In this document: piece after piece, positions 34,303 to 43,080 of the stretch
How the letters are laid out: each line of letters starts with the position of its first letter
Numbering within the stretch: the first letter of the stretch is position 1
Notes under the pieces: generated by a model
What the model saw: the letters and a program-made list of their open reading frames with translations, nothing else
Told to the model about the DNA's origin: nothing
Database searches by the model: none
Assembly: GCA_022826005.1 (NCBI GenBank)
Contig: JAJDVT010000070.1
Coordinates: forward strand, 1-64,000
DNA: 64,000 nt
Source of the DNA: Gemmatimonadota bacterium
Lineage (GTDB): Bacteria; Gemmatimonadota; Gemmatimonadetes; Longimicrobiales; Gaopeijiaceae
Reading direction: 5' to 3'
Made by a program: the position numbers and the translations under genes

Positions 34303-36837
34303 ATGCCGGCACCTCACCGCCCCCGGGCCCTTCTCGCGGTCGCAGCCGCAGTCGCGCTCCTCGCTTCCGCCGCCCTCCCGACTGCGCCATCCCGGCCGAC
34401 CGGGACCACCACCCTCACACTCCCCGGCCTCCGTGCCCCCGTCGAGATCATCCGCGACCGGTGGGGCATCAACCACATCTACGCCGAGACCGAGTACGAC
34501 CTCTTCTTCGCCCAGGGGTACGCGGCCGCCCGTGACCGGCTCTTCCAGTTCGAGGTGTGGCGCGCCCAGGCCACCGGCACCGTCGCCGAGATGCTGGGCC
34601 CGGACGAGCTCGAGCGCGACATCGGCTTCCGGCTCTTCAAGTACCGCGGCGACATGACGGTCGAGATGAACCACTACCACGACCGTGGCTCGCTGATCAT
34701 TCCCGCGTACGTTGACGGGGTTAACGCCTATATCGCGGAAACCGAAACTAATCCGGAGCTACTTCCGATCGAGTTCGACTTACTCGGAATCCGCCCCAAA
34801 CGCTGGACGCCGGAGGTGGTGATCTCCCGCCACCAGGGGCTGCTGGGGAACATCGGTGCGGAGCTGCGCTACGGACGTGCGGTGGCGGCGGTGGGGGCCG
34901 ACGCGGTCAAGCGTGTCGCGAACTTCCATCCCGGTGACCCGGACATCGAGCTGGACCCCGCCATTGACGGGGCGCTCCTGAGCCAGGACATCCTCGGGCT
35001 GTACAACGCCTTCCGCGGTTCGGTGCGCTTCCGGCGCGAACACCTGGTTCCGGAGCACAGGGGTGACGAGGAGGCGCTTGAAAGGTTGGAGATGGCATCG
35101 CGGGACATCCGCGGCGCACCGGCGGACCCGGCCGCGCCGGTTGGAACCACCTGGGCCGACCCGGGACGGCATGCAGACGCCCCGGACTGGCCGGACCCGC
35201 TCGCCTGGCCCGACCAGGAGAGCCTCGGCTCCAACAACTGGGTCGTCAGCGGGCGTCTGAGCGAAAGCGGCTACCCCCTCATGGCCAACGACCCCCACCG
35301 GGCCCAGTCGGCGCCGTCGCTGCGCTACTGGGTGCACCTGGTGGGCCCGGGCTGGAACGTGATCGGGGGCGGCGAGCCGGAGATCCCGGGGGTGAGCATC
35401 GGGCACAACGGGTACGGGGCCTGGGGGCTAACCGTCTTCCGCACCGACGGCGAGGACCTGTACGTCTACGAGACGGATCCGGACAACCCCAACCGGTACC
35501 GCTACCGTGACGGCTGGGAGGAGATGACCGTCATCACCGAGGAGATCCCGGTGAAGGGCCAGGCCCCCCACACGGCGGAGTTCAAGTACACCCGGCACGG
35601 GCCGGTGGTCTTCGAGGACACGCGGAACAACGTCGCGTACGCCGTGCGCGCTGCGTGGCTGGAGCCCGGCGGCGCCCCCTACCTGGCGAGCCTGCGCATG
35701 GACCAGGCCAAGACCTGGGAGGAGTTCGTCGAGGCGTGCAACTACTCGAACATCCCGGGCGAGAACATGATCTGGGCGGACCGGGAGGGGAACATCGGGT
35801 GGCAGGCGGTCGGGATCGCGCCGATCCGCCGCAACTGGTCGGGGCTGGTCCCGGTCCCGGGCGATGGCCGCTACGAGTGGGACGGCTACCTGCCGATCCG
35901 GGCCAAGCCCAGCGTCTACAACCCGCCTGAGGGCTACTTCGCCACCGCCAACAACCACCTCACCCCCGACGGCTACCCGCACATGGACGCGATCGGCTTC
36001 GAGTGGTCCGACCCGTACCGCTGGGCGCGGGCCGCCGAGGTCCTCGGCTCGGGACGGCTCCATTCCATGGCCGACATGATGGCGCTGCAGACCGACTACC
36101 TCTCGATCCCGGCGCGCACCATCGTCCCCATGCTGCGGCACGTCGGCCCTTCCCCCGACCCCGCCACCGAACGGGCGCGCGAGCTGCTCCTGGCCTGGGA
36201 TTTCGTGCTGGACCCGACCTCCGTCGCGGCCGGGATCTACGTCGCCTTCGAGGGCCGCGTGCGCGGCAACGTGCGCAACGCCGTCGTCCCGGCGGCCCAG
36301 CGGAGCGTCCTCGGCGGGCTTGCGATGACGAAGGTGATCGACCACCTCAACGCGCCCGGGGGCGAGTTCGGCGACGATCCCCTTGCCGGACGGGACGCGG
36401 TGCTGCTGGGCAGCCTGGAAGAAGCGGTCGCCGCCCTGCGCGCGAAGCTCGGCGGCGACATGGACGGCTGGCAGTACGGGCAACCCGGCTACAAGCACGC
36501 CCGGATCTTCCACCCCCTCTCCCGCGCCGCCCCGCCCGCCCTCGCGGCCCGCTTCACCGTCGGCCCGCTCTCCCGCGGCGGGAACAGCTACACCCTCAAC
36601 AACACCGGCGGCGGCGACAACCAGACCTCCGGCGCGTCCTTCCGCCTCATCGTCGACACCGGCGACTGGGACCGCGCCGTCGGCAGCAACACGCCGGGCC
36701 AGTCCGGCGACCCGGATTCGCCCTTCTACGACAACCTCTTCGAGCTCTGGGCCAACGACCGCTTCTTCCCCGTCTTCTACTCGCGCGAGCGGGTCGAATC
36801 CGTGGCGGCCGAGCGCTGGGTGCTGTCGCCGGGATGA
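34303..36837 (+). CDS. penicillin acylase family N-terminal nucleophile hydrolase
   Basis: An 844-residue exported protein starting MPAPHRPRALLAVAAAVALL with a signal peptide. The alpha part has WGINHIYAETEYDLFFAQGYAAARDRLFQFE. The beta subunit begins at the catalytic serine in ESLGSNNWVVSG (about residue 310), where self-cleavage is expected. Later motifs: NDPHRAQSAPSLRYWVHL, GHNGYGAWGLTV, NMIWADREGNIGWQ and TANNHLTPDGYP, all standard for the family. Members deacylate beta-lactams, acyl-homoserine lactones or other amides; the natural substrate here is not known. Its stop overlaps the start of a YdeI-like gene (ATGA). Confidence 0.92.
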   Translation: MPAPHRPRALLAVAAAVALLASAALPTAPSRPTGTTTLTLPGLRAPVEIIRDRWGINHIYAETEYDLFFAQGYAAARDRLFQFEVWRAQATGTVAEMLGPDELERDIGFRLFKYRGDMTVEMNHYHDRGSLIIPAYVDGVNAYIAETETNPELLPIEFDLLGIRPKRWTPEVVISRHQGLLGNIGAELRYGRAVAAVGADAVKRVANFHPGDPDIELDPAIDGALLSQDILGLYNAFRGSVRFRREHLVPEHRGDEEALERLEMASRDIRGAPADPAAPVGTTWADPGRHADAPDWPDPLAWPDQESLGSNNWVVSGRLSESGYPLMANDPHRAQSAPSLRYWVHLVGPGWNVIGGGEPEIPGVSIGHNGYGAWGLTVFRTDGEDLYVYETDPDNPNRYRYRDGWEEMTVITEEIPVKGQAPHTAEFKYTRHGPVVFEDTRNNVAYAVRAAWLEPGGAPYLASLRMDQAKTWEEFVEACNYSNIPGENMIWADREGNIGWQAVGIAPIRRNWSGLVPVPGDGRYEWDGYLPIRAKPSVYNPPEGYFATANNHLTPDGYPHMDAIGFEWSDPYRWARAAEVLGSGRLHSMADMMALQTDYLSIPARTIVPMLRHVGPSPDPATERARELLLAWDFVLDPTSVAAGIYVAFEGRVRGNVRNAVVPAAQRSVLGGLAMTKVIDHLNAPGGEFGDDPLAGRDAVLLGSLEEAVAALRAKLGGDMDGWQYGQPGYKHARIFHPLSRAAPPALAARFTVGPLSRGGNSYTLNNTGGGDNQTSGASFRLIVDTGDWDRAVGSNTPGQSGDPDSPFYDNLFELWANDRFFPVFYSRERVESVAAERWVLSPG

Positions 36838-37289
36838 GCGGTCTGCCCGAAGCTCCGCGCGGCCGGACGGGCAGTTCCGCCTACGATGGCCCTCCCCCCT
36901 CCGCGGGCCTGCACTTCTTCCCCACCGCCGCCCACTTGCGCGCCTGGTACGAGGAGAACCACGACCGCTTCGACGAACTGTGGGTCGGCTACTACAAGAA
37001 GGGGACGGGTCTGCCCACCGTCACGATCGGCGAGTCGATCGACCAGGCGCTCTGCTTCGGCTGGATCGACGGGCTGAAGCGTTCCGTCGACGAAAAGAGC
37101 TACAAGGTGCGCTTTACGCCGCGCCGCCGCCGGAGCCGCTGGAGCGAGCGCAACCTGAAACGCATGGAGGCGTTGATTGCGGCTGGACAGGTGGCGGAAG
37201 CGGGTCTCGCGGCCTACCCGGGGCCGGAGGCGCTGAAGGAGATTGCCGGGCGCCTGCCAGGACTCCGCGCGTGCCGGGTCGGGGGTTGA
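36834..37289 (+). CDS. YdeI-like protein, short form
   Basis: A 151-residue protein coupled to the penicillin acylase gene (ATGA). Motifs LHFFPTAAHLRAWYEENHDR, ELWVGYYKKGTGLPTVT, DQALCFGWIDGLKRSVDE and FTPRRRRSRWSERNLKRM match the protein at 32341. It ends after AYPGPEALKEIAGRLPGL and lacks the C-terminal 'WWVISAKREETR' helix region of its paralogue. Either a naturally short member or a truncation. Confidence 0.8.
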   Translation: MSGLPEAPRGRTGSSAYDGPPPSAGLHFFPTAAHLRAWYEENHDRFDELWVGYYKKGTGLPTVTIGESIDQALCFGWIDGLKRSVDEKSYKVRFTPRRRRSRWSERNLKRMEALIAAGQVAEAGLAAYPGPEALKEIAGRLPGLRACRVGG

Positions 37290-37313
37290 CGCAAGTCTCC
37301 ATACTACCAATCA

Positions 37314-37340
37314 TGAATCATGACTACGCATCATGATTCA
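37314..37340 (+). promoter_or_regulatory. 10-base inverted repeat over the antitoxin start codon
   Basis: TGAATCATGA and TCATGATTCA are exact reverse complements separated by 7 bases (CTACGCA). The ATG of the antitoxin gene (37320) lies inside the left arm. Antitoxins of VapBC systems commonly repress their own operon through such palindromes, so this is a strong operator candidate. Confidence 0.65.
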
Positions 37341-37643
37341 GGGTCGAAGATCCAGGTCCACCTTCGTCCCGCCGAACTGCGGCGCCTGGAGCGCCTGCGG
37401 TCTACCCTCGACACCAGCAAGTCCGGCGTCCTCCGACGGGGCCTCGAAGCGCTGGAACGCCAGCTTCTGGATCCCGCCCGGCACCCCGCGCTCGGCATCA
37501 TCGGCCTCGTACCCGCGGGCGCCGCGATCGACCCGGGATCCGGCCCCGATGCCGCCCGCGATCATGACGACTGCATGGTAGACGCCGAGATCGCATCCTG
37601 GTCGGCGCAATCCGCGGACCGGCGACCCGACGATCCCGGGTGA
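37320..37643 (+). CDS. VapB-like ribbon-helix-helix antitoxin
   Basis: A 107-residue protein. The first half (SKIQVHLRPAELRRLERLR, then STLDTSKSGVLRRGLEALERQL) has the beta strand and two helices of a ribbon-helix-helix DNA-binding domain. The acidic C-terminus (DPGSGPDAARDHDDCMVDAE) would wrap the toxin. Its stop overlaps the GTG of the PIN toxin (GTGA). The gene pair and the operator covering its start support an autoregulated type II system. Confidence 0.75.
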   Translation: MTTHHDSGSKIQVHLRPAELRRLERLRSTLDTSKSGVLRRGLEALERQLLDPARHPALGIIGLVPAGAAIDPGSGPDAARDHDDCMVDAEIASWSAQSADRRPDDPG

Positions 37644-38056
37644 CTCCGCTCTTCGTCGACACCAGCGCCTGGTACCCGCTGGCCGACGCGGGTCATCCGG
37701 ACCACGAGCGGGTTGCCGCGGCGCTCCGCACCCGAATCGGCGATGGCGCGGGCGTCGTGACAACCAACCTTGTCGTCGCCGAGACCCAGGTATTGCTGCT
37801 GCGGCGAGCAGGACGGACTGCTGCTATGACCTTCCTGGATGCGATCCGCCAGCCGCCGAACCGGATACAGCATGCCACTCCCGAGCGCGAGGAGGCCGCG
37901 GTCTCCCGGTGGCTGCGCAGGTACACCGATCAGCGCTTCTCGCTCGCCGATGCGGTCAGCTTCGTCGTGATGGAGGAGCTGGGGATCTCGGACGCGCTCA
38001 CTCTGGACCGGCACTTCGCGGCCGCCGGGTTCGTGATGGTGCCGGCGCCGGGTTAG
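37640..38056 (+). CDS. PIN-domain ribonuclease toxin (VapC-like)
   Basis: A 138-residue PIN protein from a GTG start. All four acidic positions are visible: FVDTSAWYPL (residue 6), VVAETQVLLL (about 51), FSLADAVSFVVM (about 101) and TLDRHFAAAGF (about 120). VapC toxins cleave tRNA or rRNA and are held inactive by the antitoxin encoded just upstream. The gene appears complete, unlike the PIN remnant at 24.9 kb. Confidence 0.88.
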   Translation: MTPLFVDTSAWYPLADAGHPDHERVAAALRTRIGDGAGVVTTNLVVAETQVLLLRRAGRTAAMTFLDAIRQPPNRIQHATPEREEAAVSRWLRRYTDQRFSLADAVSFVVMEELGISDALTLDRHFAAAGFVMVPAPG

Positions 38057-38216
38057 GCGCTCCGCATCGACTCGGCGGTTGGCGTCACCGCGAGCCCCCA
38101 GCGAGATAATTCGCGGCCGCCGCCTTTTCCGTTTCGTCACCAGCCAGATCCCGACTCGGGGTAACAGGCACCCTTTACAGGCCTTCCCGGATTCCTGGGC
38201 CGATCGCCCGAGGAGC

Positions 38217-39383
38217 TCAATCCACGGCCTGCCAGGCGCTCCGACTCCCATCCCCCAGCCACCGCTCCGGCGCGACCGCCCGCTTCCGCTCCTTCGGCCG
38301 CCTGTTGAACCACGTCACGGTCAGCAGCACCTCCGCCGCCGCCGCGCCCTCCAGGCTGAATTCCCGGTCCGCCAGCGTCGGGCGAAAAGCCTCCTCCACT
38401 ACTCGGTTCGCCCGCCGCCGCGCCCCGTCGCTCTTCGGCCAGGGCATCTCGCCGTGCAGCCGGCCGCGGCGGATCAGGTAGACCCGGTCCTCCCCCCCGA
38501 ACCCCGACACGGGGTACACCAGGTTCAGCTTCTCGATCTGGCCGCGGAAGCCGGAAAGGTGCTCCCAGAGGCCCTCCAGCGTCGTCATCCGCTCATGGAG
38601 CCGCCCCGCGTATTCGAAGTCGAGCCGCTCGGCGGCCTCCCTGACCGCCTCCGACAGCTCCTTCAGCGGACTGCGGCTGCGTGCCTCCAAAAACGCTCGC
38701 GCCACGCCCACGCGCCGGTCGTACTCCGCCTGCGTGCACCGTCCGGCACACGGCGCAAGGCAGGTTCCCGTCTCCGCGCGGATGCAGTGCGGGGTCCGGC
38801 CGCCGGGGAACATCTCGATCTGGTCGCCGAAGTGCACCGGCGTGTGGGACGCGCAGTCCCGCAATCCCGTCGCCAGCGACAACTCATGCACGGCGCGTGC
38901 CATCCAGCCGGTCCGCGAGAAGGGCCCGTAGTACCTGGCCCCGTCGCTCACCGGCCGCGACACCGGGACCAGGCGCGGCGCCGGCTCACGGGTGACCTTG
39001 ATGAACCCGTACTGGCGGTCCCGCTTGTGCTGCACGTTGTATTCCGGCTGCCAGGCGCGGATCAGGCGCATCTCGCGGAAGAGCGCGGCGAACTCGTTGG
39101 GAATGTGGTCCCACTTCACCTCCTCGGCCTCCGCGACCATCCGCGCGGCCTTCCCCGTCTCCTCCCGGAAGTAGGAGAGGAGCCGCGTGCGCAGCCGCAC
39201 CGACTTGCCCACATACAGGATGCGCCCGCCCGCCCCCAGCCAGCGGTACACCCCGGGCCGGTCCTCCGCACCGGCGCGCACCTCGTCCCGCAGCGCTGAA
39301 GCGGTCCCCGGCGAGGAACCGGGGGCCAGCGACGGTGCGGTCCCTGCGGAGGACCCCGGGGGAATCGACGCAGCCATGGGCAA
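38217..39383 (-). CDS. UvrC-like GIY-YIG nuclease, short form
   Basis: A 388-residue protein. The GIY-YIG domain reads RPGVYRWLGAGGRILYVGKS with arginine-rich helix RLRTRLLSYF and the catalytic glutamate in FREMRLIRAWQPEYN. Next come a cysteine-containing middle (HCIRAETGTCLAPCAGRCT) as in UvrC, and a UVR motif (ELSEAVREAAERLDFEYAGRL). It lacks the RNase H-like second nuclease and HhH domains of full UvrC (about 600 residues), so it resembles Cho-type proteins that cut only 3' to lesions. It has GIY-YIG residues intact. An ATG 6 bases downstream is an equal start. Confidence 0.87.
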   Translation of the reverse strand: MPMAASIPPGSSAGTAPSLAPGSSPGTASALRDEVRAGAEDRPGVYRWLGAGGRILYVGKSVRLRTRLLSYFREETGKAARMVAEAEEVKWDHIPNEFAALFREMRLIRAWQPEYNVQHKRDRQYGFIKVTREPAPRLVPVSRPVSDGARYYGPFSRTGWMARAVHELSLATGLRDCASHTPVHFGDQIEMFPGGRTPHCIRAETGTCLAPCAGRCTQAEYDRRVGVARAFLEARSRSPLKELSEAVREAAERLDFEYAGRLHERMTTLEGLWEHLSGFRGQIEKLNLVYPVSGFGGEDRVYLIRRGRLHGEMPWPKSDGARRRANRVVEEAFRPTLADREFSLEGAAAAEVLLTVTWFNRRPKERKRAVAPERWLGDGSRSAWQAVD

Positions 39384-39449
39384 CCAACTTCGCCATTTCT
39401 TCGGGTCCCGTCAACGGAAGCAGGTGCGTTCACAAACCGCGGGAGACCC

Positions 39450-39475
39450 GTCCACGGGCTGCCCGTCCCATCGCG
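39450..39475 (+). repeat. interspersed repeat copy (core GTCCACGGGCTGC)
   Basis: The core GTCCACGGGCTGC is followed by CGTCCCATCGCGCT, which is also found 5 bases after the core in the copy at 42082-42112. It lies between the divergent UvrC-like and HD-domain genes. Confidence 0.5.
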
Positions 39476-39515
39476 CTATTGCGATGACCCGCAGCGGGCC
39501 CTAATGTCGTGTTCC

Positions 39516-40991
39516 ATGGTCAACCATGGACGGTCGTTCGTCATCCGCGATCCAGTGTGGAATGCTATCCGCCTGGACCCGATCGCCGCGGCGATTGTCG
39601 ACACGCCTGCCTTCCAGCGGCTGCGCTACATCCGGCAACTGGGGCTGGCGCACTTGGTCTACCCCGGCGCGACCCACACTCGATTCGATCATGCCCTCGG
39701 TGTGTACCATCTCACCGAGCGAGCCATCCGCATCCTGAAGGGCGGGCGTCCCGCTCCCCCGGAGGCGTGGGACGGAGCCCGGCTGATTCCCTACGCCGCA
39801 CTGCTGCACGACATCGGCCACTACCCCTTCTCGCACGCCATCGAGGAACTCGACACCGCGACGATCGCCGCCAGCCACGAGGAGGCCGGCGCGCGCTTCT
39901 TCGAGTCACCGGAGATGAGGGCGGCGCTGGCCCCGCTGGGAAGTGGCGCCGAGGAGGAGATCTCCCGGATCATCACGGGCCGGGGCGAGAACGCGCTGAG
40001 CGGACTCGTGAGCGGCAGCCTCGATCTCGACAAGATGGAGTACCTGCGGCGCGACGCGCGCTTTTGCGGCGTCCCCTACGGCGAAGTGGACGTGGAGCGC
40101 CTCCTTCAGGGACTGGTGCTGCTGGAGGACCCCGTCACCGGCCGCTGGGAAGTGGGCATCCGCGCGAAGGCGATCAGCACGCTGGAGTCGCTCCTTTTCT
40201 CCAAGTACCAGATGTTCCGGAACGTGTACTGGCACCATGGCGTGCGAGCCGCCACCTGCCTTTACAAGCGCATTGTGGAAGACGCCCTGGCGGCCGGCCT
40301 GCTGGATCCGCAGGACCTCATCGGCCCGACCGACGAGCAGTTGCTCCATGAGCTCGACCGCGGCGCGCGCGCGCGGTCCGGCGACGAGACGGCGTGCGCC
40401 CGAACCGGCACCGTGGCGGCCAGGCTGGCCAGCCGCTGGCTCCCCGCGCTCAGGAACCGGCGGCTCCCGAAGCGGGCGGTCGAGATTCCCGCGTGGCAGC
40501 TCGAAGGGAGGCCGCTTCCCGCCTGGGTTGGAACCGACACGGAGGAGAAGCGGCGCTGGGAGGACGCGCTTGCGGTGGAGCTGGACCTCGAGCCCGGCGA
40601 GGTGATCCTCGACTTCCCGGTCAAGAGGGCGATGTTCCAGCTCGACGTGCTCGTGGACCGCCCGGGCAGGCCGGTGCGCCGCCTGGGGCGGAGAGGCATC
40701 CCGGGGCTCATCGACCTGCCGAAGCTCGCGGAGGAACTCTACCGTACCGCACGGGTATTGAGACTGTTCACCTTCGAGAGACGGTCGCTGGACCCGAACT
40801 GGGTGCTGGAGCGGCTCGCGGAGGGACCAGGGTCGCGAGGAGGCGGTGGTGGCGGTGGTGGTACTGTCCGCGGCATCGGGCGAGCGGCCGATCCCTCAGT
40901 GCAACCACCCGCCGAAGTGGAAACGTCTGACGTTCGAGTGCGTATAGACCATGGAGGAGGCGAAAGGAGCCGCAGTTGGCGCAACGAATGA
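39516..40991 (+). CDS. HD-domain phosphohydrolase
   Basis: A 491-residue protein (start MVNHGRSFVIRDPVWNAIRL; an ATG 12 bases earlier is possible). The dNTPase/HD pattern is clear: AFQRLRYIRQLGLAHLVYPG, then HTRFDHALGVYHL (first metal histidine) and LLHDIGHYPFSH (the HD doublet), later LDLDKMEYLRRDARFCG. The order matches YdhJ/SAMHD1-like dGTP triphosphohydrolase relatives. The C-terminal 60 residues contain a run of nine glycines encoded by GGT/GGC repeats (about 40842-40863) and have no recognised fold. Confidence 0.88.
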   Translation: MVNHGRSFVIRDPVWNAIRLDPIAAAIVDTPAFQRLRYIRQLGLAHLVYPGATHTRFDHALGVYHLTERAIRILKGGRPAPPEAWDGARLIPYAALLHDIGHYPFSHAIEELDTATIAASHEEAGARFFESPEMRAALAPLGSGAEEEISRIITGRGENALSGLVSGSLDLDKMEYLRRDARFCGVPYGEVDVERLLQGLVLLEDPVTGRWEVGIRAKAISTLESLLFSKYQMFRNVYWHHGVRAATCLYKRIVEDALAAGLLDPQDLIGPTDEQLLHELDRGARARSGDETACARTGTVAARLASRWLPALRNRRLPKRAVEIPAWQLEGRPLPAWVGTDTEEKRRWEDALAVELDLEPGEVILDFPVKRAMFQLDVLVDRPGRPVRRLGRRGIPGLIDLPKLAEELYRTARVLRLFTFERRSLDPNWVLERLAEGPGSRGGGGGGGGTVRGIGRAADPSVQPPAEVETSDVRVRIDHGGGERSRSWRNE

Positions 40992-41032
40992 CGCCCAAAC
41001 GCGCCATTCACCGCAGATGACAAGAAAATGAT

Positions 41033-41061
41033 TGACAAGCGACGCACCCAGCCGTACCGTT
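41033..41061 (+). promoter_or_regulatory. promoter of the sigma factor gene
   Basis: A consensus -35 TTGACA (41033-41038) and, after 17 bases, a weak -10 TACCGT (41056-41061) lie about 70 bases before the coding start. The region is locally AT-richer than its surroundings. Confidence 0.45.
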
Positions 41062-41129
41062 AACGGCTGTATGTATAGCGCGTCCGCCGGATGTTTATCC
41101 GGTCCGTAACGGAGAATCGAGAAGAGAAA

Positions 41130-42023
41130 ATGGCCAGGAAGAAAAGGCGCGGAAGGAAGCGGGTGAACCCGCTCACCGGGTTCGACGCCAGCCTGGACGA
41201 GCAGACCGCGTTGGACCAGTACCTGCGAGATGTCAGCCGCCACGAGCTGATCACCCCCGAGATGGAGAAGATCCTGGGGGCGCGGGCCCAGAAGGGCGAC
41301 GAGGAAGCGATCCAGGCGCTCGCCAAGGCGAACCTGCGCTTCGTGATCAGTGTGGCGAAGAAGTACCAGAACCGTGGTGTATCCCTGACGGACCTGATCC
41401 AGGAGGGCAACGTCGGCCTTGTGACAGCGGCGCGGAAGTTCGATCCCGAGCAGGGGGTGAAGTTCATCTCCTACGCGGTGTGGTGGATCCGGCAGGCCAT
41501 TCTGGCCTCGCTGGCGAACCACGGCCGCCCGGTGCGGGTGCCGCTCAACCGGGCTTCGGACCTCGCGCGCATCTTTCGCGAGAAGGAGCGCCTCAAGCAG
41601 GAGCTCGGACGCGATCCGACCAGCGAGGAGCTGGGCAAGGCTACGTTCCTCACGCCGCAGCTCGTGGAGTCGCTGCAGACGCTCAACGCGGCGGAGATCC
41701 GCCTGGACGCCCCGATCGGCGACAGTGAGGATTCGCAGCTCGTCGAGCGATTCATCACCGAAGAGGCTGCCGAGCCCGAGGTGGAGGTCGAGAACCGGCT
41801 CCTCACCGAGGCCGTGTCGAACGCGCTGGGAACGCTCGAGCCGCGCGACGCGAAGGTGCTGAGGCTGTACTTCGGCCTCCAGGGCCAGCGCGAGCACACC
41901 CTGGAAGAGATCGGCAACCTCCTGGGCGTGACCCGGGAGCGGATTCGCCAGCTCAGGGACCGCGCGCTCCGGCGCCTGCGCGAAGGGGACAAGGGCAAGG
42001 CCCTCAAGTCCTTCGCGGCGTAG
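41130..42023 (+). CDS. RNA polymerase primary-type sigma-70 factor
   Basis: A 297-residue sigma factor starting MARKKRRGRKRVNPLTGFDA. Region 1.2 reads QYLRDVSRHELITPEMEKIL; region 2 contains LRFVISVAKKYQNRGVSLTD, LIQEGNVGL and FISYAVWWIRQAI (the -10 recognition helix); region 3 has RVPLNRASDL; region 4 ends with EHTLEEIGNLLGVTRERIRQLRDRAL (-35 helix-turn-helix). It lacks the acidic region 1.1 and the long insert of large RpoD proteins. It is therefore either the compact housekeeping factor of this lineage or a group 2 factor. Confidence 0.93.
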   Translation: MARKKRRGRKRVNPLTGFDASLDEQTALDQYLRDVSRHELITPEMEKILGARAQKGDEEAIQALAKANLRFVISVAKKYQNRGVSLTDLIQEGNVGLVTAARKFDPEQGVKFISYAVWWIRQAILASLANHGRPVRVPLNRASDLARIFREKERLKQELGRDPTSEELGKATFLTPQLVESLQTLNAAEIRLDAPIGDSEDSQLVERFITEEAAEPEVEVENRLLTEAVSNALGTLEPRDAKVLRLYFGLQGQREHTLEEIGNLLGVTRERIRQLRDRALRRLREGDKGKALKSFAA

Positions 42024-42036
42024 GCTGCCAGGCAGG

Positions 42037-42095
42037 CAGCAGCCCGTGGACGATTGCCGCCCATTTGCAGCGGCGATTCGTTCCACGGGCTGCTG
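42037..42095 (+). repeat. 14-base inverted repeat, interspersed repeat copy / possible terminator
   Basis: CAGCAGCCCGTGGA (42037-42050) and TCCACGGGCTGCTG (42082-42095) are perfect reverse complements, with further partial pairing inside (GCCGC/GCGGC). There is no T run after it. It separates the sigma factor gene from rsgA, and its right arm belongs to the repeat family also seen at 39450, 45558, 51088 and 52574. Confidence 0.6.
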
Positions 42096-42135
42096 AGGAC
42101 GTCCCATCGCGCTCGAAGGCCAGGTCGTCGAGGCG

Positions 42136-43017
42136 GTGGGGGGGGTGTACCGCGTCCGCACAGCCGACGGGATGATAGAGGCCTCTCTGCGCGGCAAACT
42201 CAAGAAGGGGCAGCGGAAACGGGGGCAGCGCAGCGGCGACCAGGTGGTGATCGGCGACCTGGTGACGGTGGGAGCCGGGTCCGGTGGTGCGCGCGTGATC
42301 GAGTCCGTGCGGCCGAGGCGGACGTGGCTGGCTCGGCGGCCGTCGTGGAGCCGCGTGGACCGGGTGGTGGCGGCCAATCTGGACCGCCTGCTGGTGGTGG
42401 TGTCGGTTGGGGACCCGCCGCCGTCGCGGTTCGTCATTGACCGGGTGCTGGTAATGGGAGAGTCGGGGGGCATGGGCTGCCAGGTGGTCCTCAACAAGGT
42501 GGACCTGCCGGGTTGCAGCACGGTGGTGGCCGAGCTGACGCGGGCGTATCGCGCGGCGGGCTACCAGGTGCTGCCGACGTCGGCGGTGACGGGCGCGGGG
42601 ATCGAGGCTCTTCGCGCGGTGATCGCAGCCGGGTCGTCGGCGCTGGCGGGGCCGTCGGGGGCGGGGAAGTCCTCGCTGCTGAACCGGGTCGAAGCGGGGC
42701 TCGACCTGCGCACCCGTCCGGTGGGGCGCCGCTCCCGGGCCGGTCGGCACACCACGGTGTCGAGCCGACTCATCGCGCTCTCCGGCGGTGGCCAGGTGGC
42801 CGACACGCCGGGATTCTCGGATGTCGGGGTGGGCGATGTCGAAGCCGCGGCCCTGGGAGGATGCTTTCCCGAGTTCCGTCCGTTTCTGGGTCTCTGTCAC
42901 TTCAACGACTGCACTCACATCCACGAGCCCGGGTGCGCGGTCGCCGCGGCGGTTGCCTCGGGACACATCCGGCAGGAGCGGCACTCGAGCTACCGGACGA
43001 TCCTGGAAGCGTTGTAA
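42136..43017 (+). CDS. rsgA: ribosome small subunit-dependent GTPase A
   Basis: A circularly permuted GTPase that checks late 30S assembly. An OB-fold comes first (VYRVRTADGMIEASLRGKLK), then G4 (NKVDLPG), G5 (TSAVTGAG), G1 (LAGPSGAGKSSLLNR, about residue 170), G3 (DTPGFSD) and the zinc-binding end CHFNDCTHIHEPGCAV. The GTG at 42136 is the first standard start after a stop at 42094, yet coding similarity extends upstream (LEGQVVEAVGG). A non-standard start such as ATC at 42106 is possible, or the natural start was altered by the repeat just upstream. Confidence 0.92.
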   Translation: MGGVYRVRTADGMIEASLRGKLKKGQRKRGQRSGDQVVIGDLVTVGAGSGGARVIESVRPRRTWLARRPSWSRVDRVVAANLDRLLVVVSVGDPPPSRFVIDRVLVMGESGGMGCQVVLNKVDLPGCSTVVAELTRAYRAAGYQVLPTSAVTGAGIEALRAVIAAGSSALAGPSGAGKSSLLNRVEAGLDLRTRPVGRRSRAGRHTTVSSRLIALSGGGQVADTPGFSDVGVGDVEAAALGGCFPEFRPFLGLCHFNDCTHIHEPGCAVAAAVASGHIRQERHSSYRTILEAL

Positions 43018-43080
43018 CGGAGATGCTCCCTCGTGCGGCGGATGTTGGTGGCGGGGCTCGCGCGGGGATATGATCGATCC

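Noticed and set aside
40842-40863. GGT/GGC run as a variable microsatellite.
   Set aside because: It encodes a short polyglycine linker in the HD-domain protein; the run is interrupted and too short to claim phase variation.
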